From Chitinophagaceae bacterium (GTDB lineage Bacteria; Bacteroidota; Bacteroidia; Chitinophagales; Chitinophagaceae), in contig JAFKGQ010000008.1 in assembly GCA_017307755.1 (NCBI GenBank), positions 372,001-436,000 on the forward strand: 64,000 bases of DNA, read 5' to 3'. The notes under the pieces were generated by a model, which saw only the letters and a program-made list of their open reading frames with translations, ran no database searches and was not told the origin of the DNA. The position numbers were made by a program, and so were the translations under genes. Below, one piece after another: positions 52,709-60,767 of this stretch (positions are counted from its first letter, which is position 1; every line of letters starts with the position of its first letter).

Positions 52709-53419
52709 ATGGAACAACGCACCCGTCAAAACTGTGTCTATATCCTAAAGACAGGGAAAAACCTGTATAAGATCGGCAAGACCCGTGATCTTCAAAAACG
52801 GCTTGCCACTTACCATACACACCTGCCCATCCTCTTCCGTGTCGTCCGCCAGTATCCGGCTATAAATATGGATGAGCTGGAGGAAAGCCTCCACATCGTA
52901 TTTCAGCACCGCCGGGTAAAAGGAGAATGGTTCCAGTTGAGCGACCAGGAACTGATTATCTGCGACAATATCGCCCGTCACTACGCGCTTGATAAGCTGC
53001 AAAAGTCCGCGAAGACCCATCGTCAGCTGGCCGGAGTCCGCGCCGCCGAAACCGAACCCGCAGAAACTCACTCCACCGGTGACCGCTATGTCAACGATCC
53101 CCTCCTCCAGGTCATGGAAGCCAATGAAAAATATCTGCGCGATTATTCCCGTGTAGCGGAAGACATCAAACTCGGGCTTAGCATAAAGGAGATAGAGGCC
53201 CTCCACGAAGGCGCCGTCAGCAAGGCCACCATCCAGACCGTGAGGAGGCTCCTGAACTATCAAACCCCCAACTCCGCCTTTCTTAGCGAATGGTTCTATA
53301 TCGTAAATGAATTGGAAGCCGGCCTCAGCGAAGAGAAGATACTGGCAAAATATGCCGGGCTCGTCACCCGTAGTACAATACGGATGGTACGGCGGATACT
53401 CCGCAATCAGTTGTATTGA
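52709..53419 (+). CDS. T5orf172/GIY-YIG-related protein with two HTH-like repeats
   Basis: A 236-residue protein starting at ATG 52709 (M-E-Q-R-T-R-Q-N). The N-terminal part reads C-V-Y-I-L-K-T-G-K-N-L-Y-K-I-G-K-T-R-D-L-Q-K-R-L and later E-W-F-Q-L, as in T5orf172 (Mug113-like) domains related to GIY-YIG nucleases. The C-terminal half has two similar units of about 35 residues (G-L-S-I-K-E-I-E ... T-I-Q-T-V-R-R-L-L and G-L-S-E-E-K-I-L ... T-I-R-M-V-R-R-I-L), likely DNA-binding helices. Divergent from the EndoQ-UvrD gene with 114 bp between the starts. Confidence 0.75.
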   Translation: MEQRTRQNCVYILKTGKNLYKIGKTRDLQKRLATYHTHLPILFRVVRQYPAINMDELEESLHIVFQHRRVKGEWFQLSDQELIICDNIARHYALDKLQKSAKTHRQLAGVRAAETEPAETHSTGDRYVNDPLLQVMEANEKYLRDYSRVAEDIKLGLSIKEIEALHEGAVSKATIQTVRRLLNYQTPNSAFLSEWFYIVNELEAGLSEEKILAKYAGLVTRSTIRMVRRILRNQLY

Positions 53420-53528
53420 CGCCAACGCTCATAGCCAACTCTTCTTAGTATCCGGAACCCCACTGGGGTTCCGCCTTGACGCATCCTGAAAAATCAGCTG
53501 TATTAGTGTTTCTGAGTAATTTCGGGAC

Positions 53529-54209
53529 ATGGTACGCAACGATATACGAGAGGTAGTATCCAAATTTTTAGATGAGACAGGGCCCGATGCCCGCTACGCT
53601 TCATTTGACTACTGCTATAATTACTTTCGAAGAACACCCCCTTCCGACATGCTCGGGGACATCGAGAAAAGTTGCATGGAGCTGGGCTTTTTTCTGGCAA
53701 GTTGGGGAATGATGAGAGCTTCAAGCTTTTTGTTAAAAAAAAGCGCCAAACATTTTGAACCTACCATTCGATACATATCCGGCCTGCCCAGGGAGGTCTG
53801 GTCCATCGACGTCGACGTCTACAATGATGACAACATAAAAACAATAATTCGTATCTACAACGACATAAAAGATTTGCTTGTCCCACATATCCATGCAGAC
53901 CTTAGACTGGTGACAAAAGTGATGTTAGGTACGCTAGGCATTGTACCGGCTTTCGATACATTTTTCTGTACTACGTTCAAAGAGATTTTCAACGGGCAGT
54001 GTAACTTTAGCGAAGTCGATCGGGACTCTTTGATGGCGATAAAGAGTTTTTATGAAGCAAACAGACCCGTCATTGACCAATTGTCGTTCCAAAAGCATAC
54101 CCTCGACTTTTCCACAGGGCGCGAGACGCACATCAGGTATCCAAAGGTAAAGGTCATCGACATGTACGGCTTTCAGGCAGCCCCCAGAAAAGAAAAGGGG
54201 CCGGCATAA
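53529..54209 (+). CDS. Hypothetical protein
   Basis: A 226-residue soluble, mostly helical protein with no signal peptide. Visible landmarks: S-F-D-Y-C-Y-N-Y-F near residue 25-33, C-M-E-L-G-F-F-L-A-S-W-G-M-M-R-A-S-S-F-L-L-K-K-S (about 50-70, broken here for clarity) and F-D-T-F-F-C-T-T-F-K. No catalytic motif is recognised and no family is named. Its stop lies inside a terminator hairpin. It is a single gene between the T5orf172 gene and the M16 peptidase. Confidence 0.7.
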   Translation: MVRNDIREVVSKFLDETGPDARYASFDYCYNYFRRTPPSDMLGDIEKSCMELGFFLASWGMMRASSFLLKKSAKHFEPTIRYISGLPREVWSIDVDVYNDDNIKTIIRIYNDIKDLLVPHIHADLRLVTKVMLGTLGIVPAFDTFFCTTFKEIFNGQCNFSEVDRDSLMAIKSFYEANRPVIDQLSFQKHTLDFSTGRETHIRYPKVKVIDMYGFQAAPRKEKGPA

Positions 54210-54219
54210 GCGGCCCCTT
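54195..54219. terminator. Bidirectional terminator hairpin
   Basis: AAGGGGCCG pairs with CGGCCCCTT around a 7-nt loop, with A-rich flank on the left and TTATT on the right. It overlaps the stop codon of the gene at 53529 and also lies just past the end of the convergent M16 gene. Confidence 0.75.
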
Positions 54220-54241
54220 ATTGCAAGATGATCATATCATT

Positions 54242-57175
54242 CTAGTACCCAAACACCTCATCCAGGCCAAGCACCTTCACATCTCCCACCTTCTTCAGGT
54301 CATCCATATTCACCTTCTTATCACTGGCAACCACGCAATACGTATAGCTCTTGCCTGACAGCTGGTCCTGGTGGAATTTTTTGATATCGTCCATCGTCAG
54401 CTTATCCACCGTCTCATACTCCGTCTTACGCTGGTCATAGTCGATACCTTTATCCCTGGCCGCCAGATAGGAGAATACGATCCCATCCTGGGTGACCCGT
54501 TCCGTCTCGATGTCCTTTTTCAGACTGACCTTTGCCAGTTCAAGTCCCTTCTCCGATACAGGCATGTCCGTCAACAGCTCGTTCATCCCTTTCAAGGCAT
54601 CCGCCATCTTATCCGCCTGACAGCCGATGTAGGCAAGGACATAGAAGGGGTCTTCCTTCCGGGCCGGCGTTCCGTAGGTTGCAAAAGTCGAATAAGCCAG
54701 GGCCTTGGACTCGCGGATAGTCTGGAAGACGATGGACCCCATGCCGCCCCCAAAATAATTGTCGAATACATCCACCACCGTCTCCTTGTTCACGTCATAA
54801 GGGGCTGCATTACGGATCCACAGGATCTCAGCCTGTACCATGTCGTAGTTGGCAAACAACACCTGATTGGACGCCTGGTTCGTATAGGGATACTCCTTAC
54901 GCGCCGGAGCGCTTGCAAACGCAGCGGGCAGCTTGTGCAACCCTGTAATGACAGAAGTAAAGTTCTCCACAGGCAGCTTGCCGTAATAGATGATAGAATG
55001 CTTATAGTTCAGGAGCCCGTGCAGGATATTCACCAGGTCCTCCGCCTTCAGGTTGTTCAGATCTTCGGTAGCGAGCACATCGTTGTACGGGTTCTTTGCG
55101 CCATAGCGGGCATAATTGATCAACCCCTGCAGGATGGCCTGTTTGTTCAGCTTGGCATTACTGCGGGCTTTTAGTATCCTGCCTTTCAGCGCGGTGAGGG
55201 CGGCCGTATCAGGACGGCAGTTGGCAAGGATATCTTCAAAAAGCGACACCGCCTTATTGAAGTTCTCCTGCAGCCCCGTAATGCTGATCATCGTTACGTC
55301 GGCCGTAGCATTGATGCTGAAATTACAGGCGATGTTGTAAAATTCCTTGCTCACCTGCTCCGAAGTATATTTATCCGTGCCAAGGAACTGGAAGTACTGG
55401 GCCGCCAGGGGGAGCAACTTGTTATTGCGGTTGCCCATCTCCAGACGATAATAAAGATGGAACAGCTCGTTCTCCTTATTAGGCACATATAGCACGTCGG
55501 CGATGCCGGCCTTTGCGCGCACGATACCATTATTGAAATCCAGCCATTGCGGGCTCATGTCCGACACAGGCATCTCCTCGATCTTTTTTACAAAGGGGGA
55601 TTGCTTGCCCGCATTCGTCTGTACAGGTGTGATCGGGGGCTTATCCACCTTTACGATATTCTTGTCCTCGCCTTTCCGTTTGTACAGCAGCACATAGTTG
55701 TTGCCAATATATTTGTTCGCAACCCGTACGATCTCCTCCTTGCTTACTTTTGCCTGCTCGTCCAGGTCCGCCACATCGTAGTTCCATTTCTCGCCCCTAT
55801 GTTTGATAAAACCCTGCATCAGCACATTGCTCCTGGTCGGATTCTTTTCCAGTTCCTCCAACAGGGACAGTTTGGCATTGGCGACGATGGCCTTTACCAG
55901 GCTCACGTCAAAATCACCTTTCTTTACCAGGTCGATCTGCTGCATCAGCAGGTCCCTTACATCCTCCAGCGTTTGCCCTTGCTTGGGCGTACCGCCCACG
56001 ATAAGGATACCGTAATCCTTGTACTGTTGTTCGCCGGCAAAAGAGGCCTGTACCTTTTGCTGTTTGTTCAGATTGAGGTCCAGAAGGCCGGCTTTGCCGT
56101 TGTTAAGGATACTGGAAATCAGGTCCAGCACCATCGCATCATGCGTGTTTGCCGCCGGGGTCCGGTAACATATGCGCATATTCTCTGCACTGGGGCCAAA
56201 AATATCCTTTACAATGGGCGCCGTCAGGGGTTTTTCAGGCGCCGGGTTGTACAAGTCCACCGGCTGCCGCTGCATATAGGCAAAGGATTTATCGATCTTT
56301 TTTATCAGCTGGTCCGGGTCGATATCCCCCGCCATGATGACGGCCATATTGTTGGGGACATAGTATTTATGGTAATATGCCCGGATGGCTTTCAAGGAAG
56401 GGTTCTTCAGGTGCTCGATAGTACCGATGGTCGTCTGCTGGCCGTAATTATGGGTGGGGAAGATATACTTCATCATCGCCTCCTGCATCTTGCTGCCGTC
56501 ATTGTCCAGCCCCCGGTTCTTTTCCTCATAGACAGCCTCCAGCTCCGTATGGAACAGACGGAAAATGGGATCGCGGAATCGTTCCGCCTGCACCAGCAGG
56601 AACTTGTCCATGGCATTGGAGGGGATGTCTTCTTCATATACCGTCTCCTCCACCCATGTGTGCGCATTCGTGCCCTGCGCTCCGATGTTGGTCATCATCT
56701 TATCGTATTCATTGGCAATGGCATATTGGGAGGCCAGCCCGCTGACACTGTCGATCTTATGATAGATCATCCGGCGCTTTGCCGTATCTTTTGTAGAATT
56801 ATATTGCTCGTAGAGGCCGTCTATCTCATCCAAAAAAGGTTTTTCCTTTACCCAGTCAAGCGATCCGTATTTCTCCGTACCCTTGAAAAGGAGGTGCTCC
56901 AGGTAGTGGGCCAGACCGGTATGGTCCCTGGGGTCCGTGTTGCTCCCCGCCCGTACCGCGATCCGTACTGACACCCGGGGCTCTTTATGATTGGAACTAA
57001 GGATGACGGTCAGGCCATTGGCTAATGTATAGAATCGGGCTTGCATGGGATCGCCCGTAACATATTTATAAGTATAGCCTGCGGAGGTCGCCTGCTTCCA
57101 TACATATTTGTCCTGCGCCGTCGCCGTCAGCGAGACAAAGATCATCACTACTAGAAAACACCTGGATAGTCGCAT
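54242..57175 (-). CDS. M16-family (insulinase-type) zinc peptidase, two-domain
   Basis: A 977-residue exported protein (signal peptide M-R-L-S-R-C-F-L-V-V-M-I ... A-T-A). The inverted zinc motif H-Y-L-E-H (HxxEH) lies in G-L-A-H-Y-L-E-H-L-L-F-K-G, and the third ligand Glu in A-V-Y-E-E-K-N. Two M16 core/M16_C repeats fill the length; the second half is the usual inactive copy. Such periplasmic peptidases degrade small proteins and peptides. Single gene; divergent from fumC. Confidence 0.92.
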   Translation of the reverse strand: MRLSRCFLVVMIFVSLTATAQDKYVWKQATSAGYTYKYVTGDPMQARFYTLANGLTVILSSNHKEPRVSVRIAVRAGSNTDPRDHTGLAHYLEHLLFKGTEKYGSLDWVKEKPFLDEIDGLYEQYNSTKDTAKRRMIYHKIDSVSGLASQYAIANEYDKMMTNIGAQGTNAHTWVEETVYEEDIPSNAMDKFLLVQAERFRDPIFRLFHTELEAVYEEKNRGLDNDGSKMQEAMMKYIFPTHNYGQQTTIGTIEHLKNPSLKAIRAYYHKYYVPNNMAVIMAGDIDPDQLIKKIDKSFAYMQRQPVDLYNPAPEKPLTAPIVKDIFGPSAENMRICYRTPAANTHDAMVLDLISSILNNGKAGLLDLNLNKQQKVQASFAGEQQYKDYGILIVGGTPKQGQTLEDVRDLLMQQIDLVKKGDFDVSLVKAIVANAKLSLLEELEKNPTRSNVLMQGFIKHRGEKWNYDVADLDEQAKVSKEEIVRVANKYIGNNYVLLYKRKGEDKNIVKVDKPPITPVQTNAGKQSPFVKKIEEMPVSDMSPQWLDFNNGIVRAKAGIADVLYVPNKENELFHLYYRLEMGNRNNKLLPLAAQYFQFLGTDKYTSEQVSKEFYNIACNFSINATADVTMISITGLQENFNKAVSLFEDILANCRPDTAALTALKGRILKARSNAKLNKQAILQGLINYARYGAKNPYNDVLATEDLNNLKAEDLVNILHGLLNYKHSIIYYGKLPVENFTSVITGLHKLPAAFASAPARKEYPYTNQASNQVLFANYDMVQAEILWIRNAAPYDVNKETVVDVFDNYFGGGMGSIVFQTIRESKALAYSTFATYGTPARKEDPFYVLAYIGCQADKMADALKGMNELLTDMPVSEKGLELAKVSLKKDIETERVTQDGIVFSYLAARDKGIDYDQRKTEYETVDKLTMDDIKKFHQDQLSGKSYTYCVVASDKKVNMDDLKKVGDVKVLGLDEVFGY

Positions 57176-57366
57176 ATAAAATTCAATTAATTGCGTTAAA
57201 GTAATATATTTTTTCCCACTCCGTCATGCCGCTCGTAAAAACCACCATAAACAAGGATTTGCCCGTGACCAACCCCCGGATTGCCTGTATAGACGCAGGA
57301 ATATCCAATACTGCCCGCTGATTCCTTCCCCATCTGACCGTATTAACCTACCTTTACGCCTCCAAA

Positions 57367-58776
57367 ATGACAAGTATGGTATACAGGATAGAAAAAGATA
57401 CCATGGGCGAAGTAAAGGTGCCTATTGACGCTTATTATGGCGCTCAGACCCAACGCAGTGTAGAGAATTTCCCCATCGCCCAGGACATCAATAAAATGCC
57501 AAAAGAGATCATCCGCGCCTTCGCCTATCTGAAAAAGGCAGCGGCTCTCACCAACCTGGATGCAGGCGTGCTTCCAAAAGAAAAAGCCGATCTCATTGGC
57601 AAAGTGTGTGACGAGATCCTTGCCGGTAAATTAGATCAATGGTTCCCGCTTGTCGTATGGCAGACGGGCAGCGGTACCCAAAGCAATATGAACGTCAATG
57701 AAGTGGTCGCCTACCGTGGACATGTGCTGGCCGGTGGCAAACTGACGGATAAGGAAAAGACCCTCCATCCCAATGACGACGTCAACAAATCCCAGTCCTC
57801 CAACGATACCTTCCCTACCGCCATGCATATCGCAGCCTATAAAATGCTGGTGGAGGTCACCATCCCCGGTATCCAGCAGTTGCGGGACACCCTGGCTGCC
57901 AAAAGCGCCGCGTTTAAAAAAGTGGTTAAGATCGGTCGCACCCATTTTATGGACGCAACCCCGCTCACATTGGGGCAGGAGTTCAGCGGTTATGTATCCC
58001 AGCTGGATCACGGTTTGAAAGCCATCAGGAACACCCTCGCCCATCTCTCCGAGCTGGCGCTTGGCGGGACGGCCGTAGGCACCGGCATCAACACCCCTCC
58101 CGGGTATGCGGAGAATGTAGCAAAAAAGATCGCCACGCTCACGGGTCTTCCCTTTGTCACCGCCGCAAACAAGTTCGAAGCCCTGGCCGCCCATGACGCT
58201 ATCGTGGAAGCCCATGGCGCCCTAAAGACCGTAGCCGTCAGTCTTATGAAGATCGCCAATGACATCCGGATGTTGTCCTCCGGCCCGCGCAGCGGCATCG
58301 GCGAGATCTTTATACCCGACAATGAACCCGGCTCCTCCATCATGCCCGGTAAGGTCAACCCTACACAATGCGAGGCCCTGACCATGATCGCCGCCCAGGT
58401 GCTAGGCAACGACGTCGCTATCAACATCGGCGGCGCTACGGGACACTTCGAGCTGAATGTCTTCAAACCCGTGATGATCTATAATTTCCTGCACAGCGCC
58501 CGTCTCATCGGAGATGGCTGCGTCAGCTTTAACGAACGCTGCGCGGCAGGCATCCAGCCCATCGAAGCCAATATTCGCAAGCACGTAGAGAATTCGCTGA
58601 TGCTCGTGACGGCCCTCAACACAAAGATCGGGTATTACAAAGCCGCCGAGATCGCCCAGAAAGCCCATAAGGAGAACACCACCCTAAAAGAGATGGCCGT
58701 CAAATTAGGCTATCTGACGGCTGAGCAGTTCGACGAGTGGGTAAAGCCGGAAGACATGGTAGGGAAGATCGAATAA
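57367..58776 (+). CDS. fumC: Class II fumarate hydratase
   Basis: A 469-residue iron-independent fumarase, TCA cycle. The fumarate lyase signature G-S-S-I-M-P-G-K-V-N-P is present at about 317-327. Other landmarks: G-S-G-T-Q-S-N-M-N-V-N-E, N-K-S-Q-S-S-N-D-T-F-P-T and G-R-T-H-F-M-D-A-T-P. A T-H-F-M-D (rather than T-H-L-Q-D) is a known class II variation. The ATG 57367 or the one at 57376 may be used. Single gene. Confidence 0.96.
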   Translation: MTSMVYRIEKDTMGEVKVPIDAYYGAQTQRSVENFPIAQDINKMPKEIIRAFAYLKKAAALTNLDAGVLPKEKADLIGKVCDEILAGKLDQWFPLVVWQTGSGTQSNMNVNEVVAYRGHVLAGGKLTDKEKTLHPNDDVNKSQSSNDTFPTAMHIAAYKMLVEVTIPGIQQLRDTLAAKSAAFKKVVKIGRTHFMDATPLTLGQEFSGYVSQLDHGLKAIRNTLAHLSELALGGTAVGTGINTPPGYAENVAKKIATLTGLPFVTAANKFEALAAHDAIVEAHGALKTVAVSLMKIANDIRMLSSGPRSGIGEIFIPDNEPGSSIMPGKVNPTQCEALTMIAAQVLGNDVAINIGGATGHFELNVFKPVMIYNFLHSARLIGDGCVSFNERCAAGIQPIEANIRKHVENSLMLVTALNTKIGYYKAAEIAQKAHKENTTLKEMAVKLGYLTAEQFDEWVKPEDMVGKIE

Positions 58777-58795
58777 GTTGCCGGACAGGCCAATT

Positions 58796-60550
58796 CTACA
58801 ACACCGACACCTTCTCTGTCAATAACGGCACGGAATAGCCGTTGAGGAGCCGAAATACATAGATCCCCGGCGATAACGAATGAATATCGAAAGAGAAATG
58901 ATCGTCCGACGTCTCCCGCTGCATCAGCAGCTTGCCCGTGATGTCATACAGCAAGGCCAGCCAGGGTTTGCGCTCCCGTGACCCACCTTCCACATACAGC
59001 GTGCCGTGGGCGGGATTGGGGTAGACCCTGCAAACAGACTGTCCGCCCGCCTGCTGACGGAGCGAGTCACCCCTCTGCGCTCCAAGGTTCAGTGCAGTCA
59101 GATAGATCATCCGGAGGATATATCCTTTATAAGGCGGGTTGCTCACCGACGTGCCCAGCGTGCCGGAAGAGTCGATGGAACAGCAGGAATTATCCACCGA
59201 CACGAACAAGGTATCCCCCGTGGGCGCTACCGTGATCTGACGAAGACGAAGCCCCGGCAGATAATGCAGCGTATCCGTCGGCATGGACGAGCTGTCGATG
59301 CTGAGCCCGTCCGGCTTTAGCTTTAGACGGAAAAGACCGTTCTTCAGACTGGGTACCAGCAAAGAATAATTCCAGCCCGGGATGGCGCCCTGGCCATAAA
59401 AGGCAATGGAAGCAGGGGCGATCGTGGGCCAGTACATATTACTCGGCTTGCCTTGCGCCGTCTTATTGGCGTTGCGGCCCCAGTTATAAAAAGAAAAGAT
59501 AGGCTCCTGCAAGGTCGTCGGCGTGGAGTGACAGAAGCCCGTCTCGCTGATCACGGCTTTGCTGGCCAGGTACATGGAGTCGCCTGTCACAGACGTATAA
59601 TTGTCGTCACAAAGCCCCGCCACTTTTGGCCATCCGTAATTCGAATGAGGAAGAATGATATTCACCTCGTCGTCGGATTTATCGCCATGTTCGCTGCTGT
59701 ACAGAATATAGCTTGCTCCCCCATTTACAGACCCGAATACAAGTCCCTGGGGGTTGCGATGTCCAAAAGAATATACAGCCGACTTTGCCGGGGCGGCGGC
59801 TCCAGCGGGAAAAGGGTTATCACCCGGTATCCATTGTTGGGCAGCGGGCTGCGCAGGGTCCGGCTCCGTATTCAGCCGGAGCACCTTTCCCTCAAGGATC
59901 GTAGTATCCTGGGCATAATTAGTCCGGTTGACATTCGCCAGGTTACCCGCGCCCATATCCCCGATGGTATAATAGAGATGATATCTGCCATCGCTCTCCG
60001 GCAGCGGGCTGATGCGTATCCGGCCGGAGTTGTGGTCATTGCTGCCGTCCAGACCGCTGATCACATCATCCATATATACGAGGTTTCCCGCATTCCACTT
60101 GTAGCGTGATATTTTTGTGTTATAACTGCAATAATTCCCTCCTGATGACGACCCGCAGTTTACCAGGTGATAAACATACGCGATAAAGACCCAGGGTTTA
60201 CCTGCATAGAACTGGGGATGAATGGCAAGCCCCATCAGCCCTCCCTGCGGCCATGCGGCAGGGTTAGTAAAATCCTTATTTCCATTGAGGTCCAGCAACA
60301 ATCTTACACCCTTATTCCCCGGGTGTATCTTCCACACTTTGTAATCATGGGCTGCCGTCACCCACAACGAATCGTCAGGGCCATAGACTATTTCCCAGGG
60401 CGTGTTCATCCCGGAAGTCCCGGTGGCGGGATATAATGTGTCGATCTTAAAGGTCTGCCCGTAATACGTGACTGTATGTTGTGCAAAGGAAAAAGAGGAC
60501 GGGCACAGACATGCGGCGAGGCTGTAAGCGTATAGAAAGCTGGTTTTCAT
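58796..60550 (-). CDS. Secreted glucose/sorbosone dehydrogenase-like (PQQ-type propeller) protein with T9SS domain
   Basis: A 584-residue protein starting at ATG 60550, which opens a signal peptide (F-L-Y-A-Y-S-L-A-A-C-L-C); upstream extension would overlap the divergent gene. A GSDH-type propeller fills about 40-480 (T-P-W-E-I-V-Y-G-P-D-D-S-L-W-V-T, G-G-L-M-G-L-A-I-H-P-Q-F, F-G-H-R-N-P-Q-G-L, E-H-G-D-K-S-D-D-E-V-N). The C-terminal 75 residues are a T9SS type A sorting domain (Y-P-N-P-A-H-G-T-L, D-I-T-G-K-L, G-I-Y-V-F-R-L). It would oxidise sugars at the cell surface if PQQ is available. Confidence 0.87.
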   Translation of the reverse strand: MKTSFLYAYSLAACLCPSSFSFAQHTVTYYGQTFKIDTLYPATGTSGMNTPWEIVYGPDDSLWVTAAHDYKVWKIHPGNKGVRLLLDLNGNKDFTNPAAWPQGGLMGLAIHPQFYAGKPWVFIAYVYHLVNCGSSSGGNYCSYNTKISRYKWNAGNLVYMDDVISGLDGSNDHNSGRIRISPLPESDGRYHLYYTIGDMGAGNLANVNRTNYAQDTTILEGKVLRLNTEPDPAQPAAQQWIPGDNPFPAGAAAPAKSAVYSFGHRNPQGLVFGSVNGGASYILYSSEHGDKSDDEVNIILPHSNYGWPKVAGLCDDNYTSVTGDSMYLASKAVISETGFCHSTPTTLQEPIFSFYNWGRNANKTAQGKPSNMYWPTIAPASIAFYGQGAIPGWNYSLLVPSLKNGLFRLKLKPDGLSIDSSSMPTDTLHYLPGLRLRQITVAPTGDTLFVSVDNSCCSIDSSGTLGTSVSNPPYKGYILRMIYLTALNLGAQRGDSLRQQAGGQSVCRVYPNPAHGTLYVEGGSRERKPWLALLYDITGKLLMQRETSDDHFSFDIHSLSPGIYVFRLLNGYSVPLLTEKVSVL

Positions 60551-60767
60551 TAGGATCTCAGGATTCACCGGCACCTCCGCGGGTACGGTTGCGCCATAAC
60601 AAATTAATACTTTCTTTGTCGCATTTGGAATAGTAGATTTTCCTGTTCGCAAAGTATTTATACGATTGCCCGACATTAAAATAATAGGTACTTTTATAAT
60701 TGATTTCAAGCCATTTTGATCCTTATCCTGGGGCTTGTCCCCCACGAAAAACAACATAATTCGATCC

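Noticed and set aside
55547..56971. 474-residue plus-strand ORF opposite the M16 peptidase
   Set aside because: A long shadow frame of a GC-rich gene; the M16 frame has all family motifs.
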